A stretch of 64,000 nt of DNA from DASTFY01 sp963813375 (lineage in GTDB: Bacteria > Actinomycetota > Acidimicrobiia > Acidimicrobiales > Ilumatobacteraceae), in assembly GCA_963813375.1 (NCBI GenBank), contig CAWEYT010000022.1, positions 62,001 to 126,000 on the forward strand, in the 5' to 3' direction. The stretch's first letter is position 1; every line of letters starts with the position of its first letter. The position numbers were made by a program, and so were the translations under genes. The notes under the pieces are model-generated. The model saw only the letters and a list, made by a program, of their open reading frames with translations. It searched no databases and had not been told where the DNA came from. Positions 1 through 9,501 of this stretch are shown here, piece by piece.

Positions 1-336
1 ATCGGGTTGTCCCTGAACGGCAAGAGCTTCCCGGCCACCGAGCCGTACACGCTCAAGGTCGGCGAGTCGATGATCGTCAACTACCTCAACGAGGGGCTGC
101 AGGTGCACCCGATGCACCTCCACCAGCCCCTGGGCTGGCTGATCGCCAAGGACGGCAAGCCCCTCGAGACGCCGGTCCCCAGCGACACCTTCGTGGTCGC
201 CCCCGGTGAGCGCCTGACCGTGCTCTACACGGCCGCCGACCCCGGGGTGTGGGCCTGGCACTGCCACATCCTCAACCACGCCGAAGGCACCCAAGGCATG
301 TTCGGCATGGTCACCGCCCTGATCGTCGAAGAGTGA
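1..336 (+). CDS. Multicopper oxidase, C-terminal part (5' end outside window)
   Basis: The last 111 codons of a multicopper oxidase; the reading frame is open to base 1. The C-terminal cupredoxin domain shows both copper-ligand blocks of the family: HPMHLH at 106-123 and HCHILNH at 259-279, followed by the EGTQGMFGM axial-ligand region. In this family these residues bind the type 1 copper and part of the trinuclear type 2/3 centre that reduces O2 to water. The substrate (phenolic, Cu(I), Mn or other) cannot be told from this fragment. A 35-bp gap with a purine-rich RBS leads to the next gene, so the two are probably co-transcribed. Confidence 0.93.
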   Translation: MGLSLNGKSFPATEPYTLKVGESMIVNYLNEGLQVHPMHLHQPLGWLIAKDGKPLETPVPSDTFVVAPGERLTVLYTAADPGVWAWHCHILNHAEGTQGMFGMVTALIVEE

Positions 337-371
337 GCCCGGCTCCGGCCGGACGAGAGAAAGGAACCATC

Positions 372-1034
372 GTGTCAACCACCGAGACCCTGCCCACCGA
401 AGGCCCAGTCGACACCAGCCCGGTCGCGCAGGCGAAGGTCGTGAAGGTCAAGCGGCGCACCGTGGACGCGGTGCTCATCGCCCTGGGCGCCGTCGTGACC
501 GTCGTGCTGTTCGTGGCCGGGGGCCTGCTCACCTGGGGCAGCCGGTTCGCCAACGACTACGTGAGCGATGAGCTCACGGCGCAGAACATCTTCTTCCCCG
601 ACCGCGCCGCCCTGGAGGAGGAAGGTCGCACCGACCTGCTGGGCTACGCCGGGGAGCAGGTGACCACCGGTTCGCAGGCCCAGGCCTACGCCAGCTACAT
701 CGGCCACCACCTGGAGGGCATCGCCGACGGCGCCACCTACGCCGACCTGGGAGGCCCGGAGCGGGCTGCCCGGGCCGAGGTGCAGGCGGCCATCGACAGC
801 GGCGCCGATGAGGCGACCGTGACCGAGCTGCAGGCGACCGCCGATGAGTTCACCAACAATCGCAACACCCTCTTCAAGGGCGAGACGTTGCGTGGTCTGC
901 TGCTGTCGACCTACGCCTGGTCGACCATCGGGCGGATCGCGGGGATCGCCGCCATCGCGGCCTTCGTGGCGGGGTTCGCCATGCTGGTCCTCGTGATCCT
1001 GGGGGTCGTGCACCGCCAGCGGCTGACGACCTGA
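372..1034 (+). CDS. Two-TM membrane protein with extracytoplasmic domain
   Basis: 220 aa from a GTG start preceded by GAGAGAAAGGA. A hydrophobic helix at about residues 31-53 ends in LLTWGSRFAND, then about 130 mostly hydrophilic residues, then a second helix near 193-215 and a short basic tail. This plan (TM, outside domain with YASYI and TYADLG motifs, TM) matches a common actinobacterial family often labelled 'LigA-like' in databases, a name with no enzymatic basis. Function unknown. It follows the multicopper oxidase at operon spacing and may assist it. An upstream extension of the frame to 249 overlaps the oxidase and is not credible. Confidence 0.8.
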   Translation: MSTTETLPTEGPVDTSPVAQAKVVKVKRRTVDAVLIALGAVVTVVLFVAGGLLTWGSRFANDYVSDELTAQNIFFPDRAALEEEGRTDLLGYAGEQVTTGSQAQAYASYIGHHLEGIADGATYADLGGPERAARAEVQAAIDSGADEATVTELQATADEFTNNRNTLFKGETLRGLLLSTYAWSTIGRIAGIAAIAAFVAGFAMLVLVILGVVHRQRLTT

Positions 1035-1056
1035 CCCTGTCCGCCCCCCAACGGCG

Positions 1057-2004
1057 GTGGCGCCGGTCGGCCTCCGGGCCGGCCGGCGCCATCGCGTCGC
1101 GCCGGTACCATCGCCGACCACGACCACGAGCGTTCCCTCCCGAGCTCCCTTCACGATCGGAGTGCTGCATCCGGGCGCCATGGGCGTCACCGTCGCCGCG
1201 GCCGCCCGCGCCGCGGGGCACCGGGTCCTCTGGGCGTCCACCGGGAGGTCGGGGGCGACCGCCCAGCGCGCCGAGCAGGCCGCCATCGAGGACGTGGGAA
1301 CGCTCGTCGAGTTGTGCGGCCGTAGCGACGTGGTGCTCAGCGTGTGCCCACCCGACGCCGCGACCGCCATCGCCGGCGCGGTCGCCGACGCCGGGTTCGC
1401 AGGCCTCTTCGTCGACGCCAACGCGATCGCCCCCGGCACGATGAGCGTCGTCGCCGAGCTCGTCACCGCCGGTGGAGCAGACGTGGTCGACGGCGGGATC
1501 GTCGGGCCGCCCGCGCAGCAGCCCGGCACCACGCGGCTCTACCTGTCCGGCCCACGTGCGGCCGACGTGGCCGCGGTGTTCACCGGCTCCGTCCTGGAGG
1601 CGGCGGTCGTCGGGGAGGAGCTGGGCGCCGCGTCCGCGCTCAAGATGTGTTACGCCGCCTACACGAAGGGCGCCGCCGCCCTGCTGCTCGCCGTGGCCGC
1701 CCTCGCCCGGGCCACCGGGGTGGACGCGCCGCTGGTGGCGGAGTGGGCCCGCTCACAGCCCGGCCTGGCGGAACGGGCCAGCAGCACCGCCGCGGCGTCG
1801 GCACCGAAGGCCTGGCGCTGGACGGGCGAGATGGCCGAGATCGCGACGACGTTCGAGCAGGCCGGCCTCCCGGCCGGCTTCCACCGCGCGGCCGGCGAGG
1901 TCTTCGAGCGCCTGAGCCTCTTCAGGGACGGGCACGCCGACCTCGACGCCGTCCTCGAGGCGTTGGTCGGTGACGCCGGATCGGTCAGGCCGCCCGGCGC
2001 GTAG
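1057..2004 (+). CDS. NAD(P)-binding 6-phosphogluconate dehydrogenase-like oxidoreductase (DUF1932 type)
   Basis: 315 codons from GTG. Rossmann start IGVLHPGAMG (about residues 33-42), then a beta-hydroxyacid-dehydrogenase-like domain with DVVLSVCPP and VDANAIAPGT, matching the substrate-side block of the 3-hydroxyisobutyrate dehydrogenase superfamily. The second half (LKMCYAAYTKGAAALLLA onward) is the all-helical C-terminal domain of the DUF1932 type. It should reduce or oxidise a hydroxyacid with NAD(P); the substrate is unknown. The first about 30 residues are low-complexity and have no obvious RBS, so the true start may be later and non-canonical. The 3' end overlaps the convergent gene at 1985-2269. 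Confidence 0.85.
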   Translation: MAPVGLRAGRRHRVAPVPSPTTTTSVPSRAPFTIGVLHPGAMGVTVAAAARAAGHRVLWASTGRSGATAQRAEQAAIEDVGTLVELCGRSDVVLSVCPPDAATAIAGAVADAGFAGLFVDANAIAPGTMSVVAELVTAGGADVVDGGIVGPPAQQPGTTRLYLSGPRAADVAAVFTGSVLEAAVVGEELGAASALKMCYAAYTKGAAALLLAVAALARATGVDAPLVAEWARSQPGLAERASSTAAASAPKAWRWTGEMAEIATTFEQAGLPAGFHRAAGEVFERLSLFRDGHADLDAVLEALVGDAGSVRPPGA

Positions 2005-2269
2005 CCCGCGCTTCGACGACCAGGCGACGGGTGTGGCCGCCGACGAAGTCAAGGCTGAACAGGCGGCGCAACGCGGGCTTGGTCGCCCTGGCGGACGGGC
2101 ACTCGAGCCACACCGAACCATCGGCATGGGCGACCGGAGCCGTGGCCTCACCGCAGAGACGGCACACCGGCGTCTCCCGTTCGGCGAACTCCAGCGCAGT
2201 CAGCGCCTGGTCCTGCGCCTGGTCCTGCACCTGGTCCTGCTCGGTGCTGGTCAACGGCCGCGTGTCCAT
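1985..2269 (-). CDS. Small zinc-ribbon-like protein, unknown function
   Basis: 94 aa; the ATG at 2269 is chosen because GGAAGGAC sits just upstream. The N-terminal third is a Gln/Asp repeat (VQDQ, AQDQ) encoded by tandem CTGGTCCTGCNC copies near 2209-2240. The middle carries CRLCG and, 20 residues on, LEC, a possible incomplete zinc ribbon. The C-terminus is Arg-rich. It runs divergently from the TetR gene (50 bp between starts) and overlaps the end of the oxidoreductase gene tail to tail. No homologue is recognised with confidence; reality is supported by the RBS, the Cys motif and the GC-rich third positions. Confidence 0.55.
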   Translation of the reverse strand: MDTRPLTSTEQDQVQDQAQDQALTALEFAERETPVCRLCGEATAPVAHADGSVWLECPSARATKPALRRLFSLDFVGGHTRRLVVEARATRRAA

Positions 2270-2319
2270 GTCGTCCTTCCACATGCAACTTTCGATCCGC
2301 TCCGTAGTCTAAAGAGGCG

Positions 2320-3003
2320 ATGGGGGATTTCCAGGACGATCCGTCTCGGAATGAGGTGACAGCGGTCACCGGGCCGGTCGAGGTGGTGGCGGCCGACGCG
2401 CCCGAGGGCGGCGCGGCCATCGTCGACGCCGCGTTGCGCCGCGGCCGACCGCGCAGCGAGAAGGCGAACCGGGCCATCCTCGACGCCACCCAGGCCCTCA
2501 TCATCGAGCGCGGCTTCGCCGACCTGCGCCTCGAGCACGTGGCCGCACGGGCCGGGGTCGCGAAGGCGACGCTCTACCGGCGATGGCCGTCCAAGGAGGC
2601 GCTGGCCCTCGAGCTCCTGCTGGAGCTGGCTGCGCCCCACCTGGCCGTCGAGGACACCGGGAACACGAGGGCCGAGCTGCGAGCGGCGGCCGGCCATGTC
2701 GTGCAGGCCCTCACCGAGACCCCGTTCGGGCCGGTGATCCGCGCCCTGCTCTCGCAGATCGCCATCAACCCCACGCTCGGCGATCCCTTCCGCGCCACGG
2801 TCGTGCAGGCCCGGCGGGACGAGGTGGCCCGGATCGTGGCCCGTGGCATCTCCCGTGGGGACCTGCGCCCGGACGTCGACGTCGACCTCGCCACGGAGGC
2901 CCTCGCCGGTCCGCTCTACTTCCGCCTCATGTTCGGCGGCGAGCTCTCCGGCGAGGTGGCCGACCGGGTGGTGGACACCTTCCTGCGCGGCTTCGGGCGC
3001 TGA
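2320..3003 (+). CDS. TetR/AcrR family transcriptional regulator
   Basis: 227 aa. The DNA-binding domain begins near residue 45 (RRGRPRSEKANRAILDAT) and has the usual HTH: VAARAGVAKATLYRRWPSKEALALE. The C-terminal ligand domain is of the TetR_C type with FGPVIRALLSQIA and ends FLRGFGR. The first about 40 residues are an acidic extension. It is followed after 32 bp by a zinc alcohol dehydrogenase and precedes an unknown gene and a flavoprotein, which are its likely targets together with the divergent gene at 1985-2269. The 50-bp divergent gap is too short for much more than one operator. Confidence 0.93.
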   Translation: MGDFQDDPSRNEVTAVTGPVEVVAADAPEGGAAIVDAALRRGRPRSEKANRAILDATQALIIERGFADLRLEHVAARAGVAKATLYRRWPSKEALALELLLELAAPHLAVEDTGNTRAELRAAAGHVVQALTETPFGPVIRALLSQIAINPTLGDPFRATVVQARRDEVARIVARGISRGDLRPDVDVDLATEALAGPLYFRLMFGGELSGEVADRVVDTFLRGFGR

Positions 3004-3035
3004 CCGGCTCCGCTGACGTCGGTCATGATGCGGCG

Positions 3036-4181
3036 ATGCAGGACATGGTGAAGGCCGCGACGCTCGCCGGCCCGTTCGACCTCCGCGTCGAGCAGTTCCC
3101 GCGCCCCGATCGGCTGGAGCCCGGCGCGGTGCTCCTGCGCATGCTGGCTTCTGGCATCTGTGGCACGGACAAGCACACCTACCGGGGCGAGACCGAGCAG
3201 TACGTCGGCACCGACCACGCCCGCTCGACGCCGTTCCCGATCATCCAGGGTCACGAGAACGTCGGGGTGGTCGTCGAGATCGGGCCCGGTGGCGCTGACG
3301 CCTTCGACGGCTCGCCGCTGGCTGTCGGCGACCGGGTGGTCCCGGCGCCCAACCGGGCGTGCGGGCGGTGTGGCCCGTGCACCGACGGAGGGTTCCCGTA
3401 CTACTTCTGCGAGAACCTCGAGAACTACGGCAACTCACTGTCCTGCGCGCAACCGCCCCACCTGTTCGGAGGCTGGGCCGAGCTGCTGTACCTGCTCCCC
3501 GGCACACCGGTCTTCAAGGTCCCCGCCGACCTGCCGACGGAGGTGGCGGTCCTGACCGAGCTGTTCGCTGTCACCCACAGCCTGGACCTGGCGGCCGCCA
3601 TGCCCCGCCCTGGCGGCTACCGCCCGGGCGACACCGTGGCCGTCTTCGGGGTCGGCCCCGTTGGCCTCGTCCACGTCGCCAAGGCCGCGCTCACGGGCGC
3701 CGGCCGGGTGGTCGGCGTCGACCGCTTCGCCGCCCGGCTCGGCATCGCGGAGGCGCTCGGGGCCACCGACACCGTCGTCGCGACGGACGGCGGCGAGCGC
3801 GCCGCGGCGGACGTCCGGGAGTTGCTCGATGGCGGGGCCGACATCGTGGTCGACGCCACCGGCCACCCGTCGAGCTTCGGCCCGGCGCTGAGCCTGCTCC
3901 GCGACGGCGGAACACTCCTGGAGGTGGGGGCCTTCGTCGATCTCGGGAGCGTGCCCATCAACCCGGCGGACGTCCTCGGGCGCAACCTGACCATCGTCGG
4001 CGTGGCCGGCGAGGACGCGAGGGTCTACGACGCCACCCTCGCCCTCCTCGCCGAGCACCACCGTCGCGTGCCGTTCCACCGAGCGGTCACGCACCGCTTC
4101 CCGATCGAGCAGGCCGAGCAGGCCATGCGCACCGCGCTCGACGCCGACGACGCCATGAAGGTCATCATCGTCCCGTCGTGA
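3036..4181 (+). CDS. Zinc-dependent alcohol dehydrogenase (MDR family)
   Basis: 381 aa. GroES-like N-terminal domain with the catalytic zinc ligands C42 (GICGTDKH) and H73-E74 (QGHENVG), then the structural-zinc loop with C109, C112, C115 and C125. The NAD(P)-binding Rossmann motif is VFGVGPVGLVH. The mid-region insert PYYFCENLENYG and LFGGWAELLYL are typical of the threonine-dehydrogenase/sorbitol-dehydrogenase-like branch. It oxidises an alcohol or polyol with NAD(P); substrate unknown. The ATG at 3036 fits the family start (MxxMVKAATL). It is probably controlled by the adjacent TetR protein. Confidence 0.92.
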   Translation: MQDMVKAATLAGPFDLRVEQFPRPDRLEPGAVLLRMLASGICGTDKHTYRGETEQYVGTDHARSTPFPIIQGHENVGVVVEIGPGGADAFDGSPLAVGDRVVPAPNRACGRCGPCTDGGFPYYFCENLENYGNSLSCAQPPHLFGGWAELLYLLPGTPVFKVPADLPTEVAVLTELFAVTHSLDLAAAMPRPGGYRPGDTVAVFGVGPVGLVHVAKAALTGAGRVVGVDRFAARLGIAEALGATDTVVATDGGERAAADVRELLDGGADIVVDATGHPSSFGPALSLLRDGGTLLEVGAFVDLGSVPINPADVLGRNLTIVGVAGEDARVYDATLALLAEHHRRVPFHRAVTHRFPIEQAEQAMRTALDADDAMKVIIVPS

Positions 4182-4212
4182 GCCCTGCTCCCACGGTGCG
4201 AACCTGTGCGTC

Positions 4213-4908
4213 GTGGACCCGAGCTCACTGCCACCGCTCCCGGACTCGTTCGTCAGCACGCGCCTCGCCGTGCAGGCCCTCGCCGAGCACGTGCTGTGCG
4301 GCGTGCGCTACGCCGCCGTAGGGCGGATCGGGCTCCTCCCCGCTCCTGACGGCATCGCGACGCCGCCCTTCGAGAACCGCACCGTCGGCCTGCGCGGCCT
4401 CCAGCTGTTCGACCGCGGTCCGGACGGCGAGCGGCGGGCGCCGGTGACCACGCTGCGGGCGGCGGCCGATCACTTCGGCACGACCCTCGGTGCGCCCCCG
4501 CTGTGGACACCGGTCACCACGCCCGACCCCGACGCTCCGCTGTCCATCGACGGGACCGACCTGCAACTCCTGGCCGGCTGGTTCACGCTCGTCGGCGAGG
4601 CCCTCACGACGCAGGCACCGGAGGCGTCACCGACGCTCTGGCCGGAGCACTTCGATCTCGCGGTCACGGTCAGTGATGCAAGCGGCGAGACCACCTTCGG
4701 CGGCTCGCCCGGCGACGCCGAGCACGACCAGCCCTATCTCTACGTGCTGCCTCCCTCCCCGGAGCCCGACGGTGATCGTTCCTTCTGGAACGAGCCCTTC
4801 GGTGCTGCCGTCTCGTACGACCGCATCGCGACGGCGGGCGACGCCGCCGCCTTCTTCGCCGATGCCGCCGCCCGCATCCAATCCGCAACGCCACCGGAGG
4901 ATCGATGA
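4213..4908 (+). CDS. Conserved hypothetical protein, unknown function
   Basis: 231 aa from GTG. No recognised domain. It is Pro-, Asp- and aromatic-rich with no signal peptide or TM segment; features include NRTVGLRGLQLFDRG, a long central loop and FWNEPFGAAVSYDRI near the C-terminus. Its stop overlaps the start of the flavoprotein gene (ATGATGA at 4905), so the two are translationally coupled and probably work together. Codon usage is the same as its neighbours. I do not assign a function. Confidence 0.7.
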   Translation: MDPSSLPPLPDSFVSTRLAVQALAEHVLCGVRYAAVGRIGLLPAPDGIATPPFENRTVGLRGLQLFDRGPDGERRAPVTTLRAAADHFGTTLGAPPLWTPVTTPDPDAPLSIDGTDLQLLAGWFTLVGEALTTQAPEASPTLWPEHFDLAVTVSDASGETTFGGSPGDAEHDQPYLYVLPPSPEPDGDRSFWNEPFGAAVSYDRIATAGDAAAFFADAAARIQSATPPEDR

Positions 4909-6329
4909 TGACCAGCACCACGGCCGCCGACCAGGACGCTCCCTCCCACGACGTGATCGTCGTCGGCGGTGGGCCCGCCGGCGAGTCCGTCGCCGGCCGG
5001 TGCGCCGACCACGGGCTGTCGGTCGTGCTCGTCGAGAAGCAGCTCGTCGGCGGCGAGTGCTCGTACTGGGGCTGCATCCCGTCGAAGACCCTGATCCGCC
5101 CGGGGGACGTCGTCGCGGCCGCCCGGCGGGTGCCCGGCGCGGCCGAGGCGGTCACCGGCCCGATCGACGTGGACGCCGCACTCGCGCAGCGGGATTACAT
5201 GACCAGCGACTGGGACGACAGCGGCCAGGTGCCCTGGCTCGATGAGAAGGGGATCACGCTCGTGCGGGGCGAGGGGCGCCTGGTCGGCGAGCGCGCCGTC
5301 GAAGTCGATGTCCGGGCGGCGGCACCCGCCGCCTGGAGGCGACGAAGGCCGTCGTCCTGGCCACGGGCACGAGCGCCGCCATGCCTCCGATCCCCGGGCT
5401 GGCCGACGTGCGCCCGTGGGACAACCGATCCATCACCGCGGCGAAGCAGCTCCCCCGAAGGCTCCTGGTGCTCGGCGGTGGCGCCATCGGGGCCGAGATG
5501 GCCCAGGCGTTCAGACGCCTGGGGTGCGACGAGGTCACGGTCGTCGAGGGCGGACCCCGGTTGATCGCCCGGGAGGAGCCGTTCGCCGGCGACGAGCTGG
5601 CCGCGGCGTTCGAGGCCGAAGGGATCAGCGTCATCACCGGCGTCTCGATGTCGTCCGCGCGGCGGGCCGGGACCGACGGTCCGGTGGTCGGCACGCTCGC
5701 CGACGGTCGCGAGATCGAGGCCGACGAGCTGCTGGTCGCCGTCGGACGCCGGCCCGCCACCGCGTCACTCGGGCTGGACGCCGTGGGTCTCGAACCCGGG
5801 CGCTTCGTCGACGTGGACGACCGGCTCCGTGCCACCGGCGTGTCCGGCGGCTGGCTGTACGCCGTCGGCGACTGCAACGGTCGCGCCCTCCTGACGCACA
5901 TGGGCAAGTACCAGGCCCGTATCGCCAGTGATGTCATCGCCGGCCGGGACGCCCGCGACGAAGCCAGCGCGTCCGTCGTCCCGCGCGTGACGTTCACCGA
6001 CCCGCAGGTCTGCGCCGTCGGACTGACGGAGGCCCAGGCGCGCGAGCAGGGACTGCGCCGTCCGGGCGGTCGAGTACGGCACGGGGGACGTCGCCGGTGC
6101 CTCCACCCAGGGGAACGGCATCAAGGGCACGAGCAAGCTGGTCATCGACGAGGACCGGCGGGTCATCGTCGGCGCCACGTTCACCGGGCCCGGAGTGCAG
6201 GAGCTGCTGCACTCGGCCACCGTCGCCGTCGCCGGTCAGGTCCCCCTCGAGCGGCTGTGGCACGCCGTACCGTCGTTCCCGACCGTCAGTGAGGTGTGGC
6301 TGCGGCTGCTCGAGGCCTACGGCCTCTAG
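4905..6329 (+). CDS. Class I pyridine nucleotide-disulfide oxidoreductase, Lpd/MerA-like (two frame changes)
   Basis: Reconstructed about 470 aa. FAD motif VIVVGGGPAGESVAGRCADHG, redox-active disulfide GECSYWGCIPSK (C-x4-C), NAD motif LLVLGGGAIGAEMAQAFRRLG, second FAD block GWLYAVGDCNG and the dimerisation domain. Frame changes lie near 5314-5322 (a GGCGGC run) and about 6057. All domains are intact across them, so sequencing indels are likely. In true lipoamide dehydrogenases the C-terminal motif is HPT; here it is PSFPTVSE, so the catalytic His is replaced by Phe. It is therefore probably not a genuine Lpd but one of the dihydrolipoyl-dehydrogenase-like paralogues of Actinobacteria. The stop shares CTAG with the convergent gene. 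Confidence 0.85.
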
Positions 6330-7222
6330 CCGGACGCGGCAGCGTCGAGACCGAGGCCGAGGACCTTGATGGCGTTGGCCTTCATCACGAGAGGCCGGAC
6401 CTCGGGTTTGATGTCGAGCTGCTCGAAGCTGTCGATCCACCGCTCGGGGCTGATCAACGGGTAGTCGGTGCCGAACAGCACCTTCTCCTTGAGCAGCCCG
6501 TTGATCGCCCGAACCAGTTGCGGAGGGAAGTACTTCGGCAGCCAGCCGGAGAGGTCGATGAACACGTTGGCCTTGTGCGTCGCCATGGAGATGGCCGCGT
6601 CCTGCCATGGGACCGAGGGATGGGCGAGGATGACGGTCAGCCCCGGGAAGTCGGCCGCGACGTCGTCGAGGAGCATGGGGTCGGAGTAGCGGAGCTTGAT
6701 CCCGCGGCCACCGGGCAGGCCGGCACCGATGCCCGTCTGGCCGGTGTGGAACAGCGCGGGGACACCCAGCTCCTCGATGGCCTCCCAGAGCGGGTAGTGG
6801 CCGGGATCGTTGGGCTCGAAGGCCTGGAGGCTGGGATGGAACTTGAAGCCCCGGACACCCGCGTCGCGCACGAGCGAGCGGGCGCTCTCCACCGCCGCCG
6901 GTCCAGCCAGCGGGTCGACGGAGCCGAAGGGGATCAGGACGTCCGGATGTTCGGCGGCCTGCTCGGCGATCTCCGCGCTCGACAGCGGAGGATGGCCCAG
7001 GCCGGTGCCCGCATCGACGGTGAAGATCACGGCCGCCATCTCGCGGGCGCGGTAGTACGACGCCAGGTGCTCGACGGTCGGAGTGCGCTCGTCGCCGGAC
7101 TTGAAGTACTTCGCCGAGGCGTCGAGCAGCTCGGCGTCGAGCGCGAAGCGTCCACAGGCGTCCTGCTCGACGTGGACGTGCGTGTCGATGGCCTTCAAAC
7201 CGGCCACGTCCATCTCAGCCAT
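6326..7222 (-). CDS. Amidohydrolase-2 family metal-dependent hydrolase/decarboxylase
   Basis: 298 aa with start ATG at 7222 and RBS GGGAGGAG. TIM-barrel amidohydrolase motifs in order: DTHVHVEQ (metal ligands), GFKFHPSLQAF, LFHTGQTG, LAHPSVPW and FGTDYPLI. This is the ACMSD/resorcylate-decarboxylase-like branch, which hydrolyses or decarboxylates small carbon acids using a divalent metal. Its first 8 bases overlap the end of the acetoacetyl-CoA synthetase gene, so it is translated from the same message. The substrate is unknown; the pairing suggests catabolism of a keto- or aromatic acid. Confidence 0.88.
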   Translation of the reverse strand: MAEMDVAGLKAIDTHVHVEQDACGRFALDAELLDASAKYFKSGDERTPTVEHLASYYRAREMAAVIFTVDAGTGLGHPPLSSAEIAEQAAEHPDVLIPFGSVDPLAGPAAVESARSLVRDAGVRGFKFHPSLQAFEPNDPGHYPLWEAIEELGVPALFHTGQTGIGAGLPGGRGIKLRYSDPMLLDDVAADFPGLTVILAHPSVPWQDAAISMATHKANVFIDLSGWLPKYFPPQLVRAINGLLKEKVLFGTDYPLISPERWIDSFEQLDIKPEVRPLVMKANAIKVLGLGLDAAASG

Positions 7223-9237
7223 GGGCGATCTCCTCCCGCCTGCTCGTGTTCGGATCGGAGCGCGCCGATGCCAGCTCGATGATCGGCGGCAGCGAGGCCG
7301 GGTTCGCCATGGCGTCGCGGCTGACGACGGACGCCGGGTCGGCGCCCAGCAGGATCTTCTTGACGGGCAGCTCGAGCTTCTTGCCCGTGAGGTTCCGGGG
7401 GATGTCGGGCACAGCGGGCGATGGTGTCGGGCACGTGCCGCGGCGACAGGGCCGCCTTGACGGCCGAGGCGATGGAACGGCGACGCTCGTCGTCGAGCCG
7501 GCCGTCGTCGGTCACCACCAGCAGGATGAGCTCGCCCGGCCCGCCCTCGTCGTCCTCCAGGTGCACCGCCAGGCTGTCGGTGACGCCGGGCAGGTCCTCG
7601 ACCACCCGGTACAGCTCGGCCGTCCCGATGCGCACGCCGCCGCGGTTCAGCGTGGCGTCGGAGCGCCCGGTGATCACACAGCTCCCCCACTCGCTGAAGC
7701 GGATCCAGTCGCCGAAGCGCATCACGCCGGGGTACTGCTCGAAGTACGTCGCCGCGAGCCGCCGGCCACCGTCGTCGCCCCACAGGCCGACGGGCATCGA
7801 GGGCATGGGCTCGGTGATGACCAGCTCGCCGAGCTCACCGACGACCACCTCGCCGCCCTCGTCGTACGCCCAGGCACTCACTCCCAGGCAGCGTCCCGAC
7901 ATCTCGCCGGCCCACACCGGGAGCAGCGGACTTCCCTGGACGAGTCCGGTGCACACATCGGTCCCGCCACTCCCCACGTTGAGCGGGACGTCGGGCCCGA
8001 ACTGCTCGTGGATCCACAGGCTGCCCTCGGCGGGCAACGGCGAGCCCGCCGCCGCGAGCGACCGCAGGCGCGAGAGGTCGAACCGGCGGGTGGGCTCCAC
8101 GCCCTGACGGCGGCACGCCATGATGAACCCGGGGCTGAGACCCATGACGGTGGCGCCCGCAGCCGACGCCAGCTCCCATTGCCGCTCCAGCCCGGGATGG
8201 AGGGGATTGCCGTCGAGCAGCACGAGCGACGCACCGACCAGCAGACCCGACACCAGCGCGTTCCACATCATCCACGCCGTCGTCGTGAACCACATGAAGC
8301 GGTCACCGGGCCCGAGGTCCCAGCTCAGCGCATGGTTCTTGAGGTGCTCCAGGAGGATCCCGCCGTGGCCGTGCACGATCGCCTTGGGCAGTCCCGTGGT
8401 GCCGGACGAGAACAGGATGACGAGCGGATGATCGAAGGGCACCGGCACGAAGTCCAGCTCGTCCCCAGGCGCCTCGGCGAGGAGGTCCGGCCAGGTCGCG
8501 GTGGCACCCTCGAGCCGCAGCTCGCCGTACGGGACCTCGATCACGACCTCGACCGTGGTCAGCGCGTCGAGCACCTCCGCCACCCGACCGCGGGAGTCGA
8601 CGAGGTCCTCGCCGTAGCGGTAGCCGGCGACGGCCAGCAGCACCTTGGGCTCGACCTGCGAGAAGCGGTCGATCACGCTGCGGGGTCCGAACTCGGTGGC
8701 GCAGGAGCACCAGACCGCTCCGATGCTGGCGCAGGCGAGGAACGCCACCACGGTCTCGGGGATGTTCGGCAGGTAGGCCGCGACACGATCCCCCTGGCCG
8801 ACGCCTCGGGCCAGGAGTGCGGCGCGCACCCGCGCCACCTGGTCCCGCAGCTCGCCGGCCGTCACCTCGATCGGCGGACGGGTCTGCCCGTAGGCCACGA
8901 GGGCGACGTCCGTCGGGCGATCGGCCCAGGCCGCGAGCAGGCGTTCCGCATAGTTGATGCGGGCGGTGGGGAACCACCGCGCTCCCGGCATGGCCCGCTC
9001 GGCGAGAGCGGGCCGGGGCGCCGGACCGCCGGAGACGTCGAAGTACTCCCAGATGGAGGTCCAGAACCCGTCGAGGTCCGAGACCGACCACCGCCAGAGC
9101 TCGTCGTAGTCCGCGAAGGTCAGGCCTCGCTCGGCCTCCAGCCACGACAGGTACGGGCCGATGCGGGAGCGACTGCGGGCGTCCGGCGCCGGTAGCCACA
9201 GCGGGGGTGGAGCGGCCCGGCCGCTGGTCGACGGCAC
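7215..9237 (-). CDS. Acetoacetyl-CoA synthetase / acyl-CoA ligase (one frame change)
   Basis: About 673 aa from GTG 9237. Acyl-adenylate-forming enzyme of the acetoacetate-CoA ligase type: N-terminal YDELWRWSVSDLDGFW, AMP-binding P-loop LFSSGTTGLPK, FMWFTTTAWMMWN, and the C-terminal catalytic-lysine region NLTGKKLELPVKKIL. It activates acetoacetate (or a related 3-ketoacid) to the CoA thioester with ATP. One frame change at about 7406 separates the last 65 residues; the continuation in the next frame is family-like and ends in TGA at 7215, inside the start of the amidohydrolase gene. A sequencing indel is likely. Confidence 0.9.
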
Positions 9238-9239
9238 GG

Positions 9240-9441
9240 TCAGTCGGCGGCCGCCCAGGCGGCGCCGGCGCTGTAGCCGTCGAAGCGGTCACCCATGACG
9301 AAGACCATGCGGATCGGGCACGTCCGCAGCCGCGGCCTCGATGGCCGGGACGAGGACGCCGGTATAGTCGGAGGCTTCGACCTCTCCGACCGCTTCGAAG
9401 CCGATGACGCCGGGAGGAAGGCCTTCGAGTGGCTCGAGCAT
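9240..9441 (-). pseudogene. SpoIIAA-like (STAS/SEC14-type) gene remnant, frameshifted and 3'-truncated
   Basis: From ATG 9441 with a good AGGAG RBS, the frame reads MLEPLEGLPPGVIGFEAVGEV, then changes frame near 9315 and continues IRMVFVMGDRFDGYSAGAAW. That is the first two thirds of a SpoIIAA-like protein of about 120 aa. The remaining about 45 residues are missing: a TGA at 9240-9242 abuts the GTG of the acetoacetyl-CoA synthetase gene. The frame change may be a sequencing indel but the truncation seems real. It is divergent from the PAP2 gene. An overlapping plus-strand frame (9295-9500) has no family features. Confidence 0.6.
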
Positions 9442-9501
9442 GGAGGTGCTCCTATCACAACGGCGCAAGCGGCGCGACCGGTCCGGTCCGGGCTGCATGT
9501 G

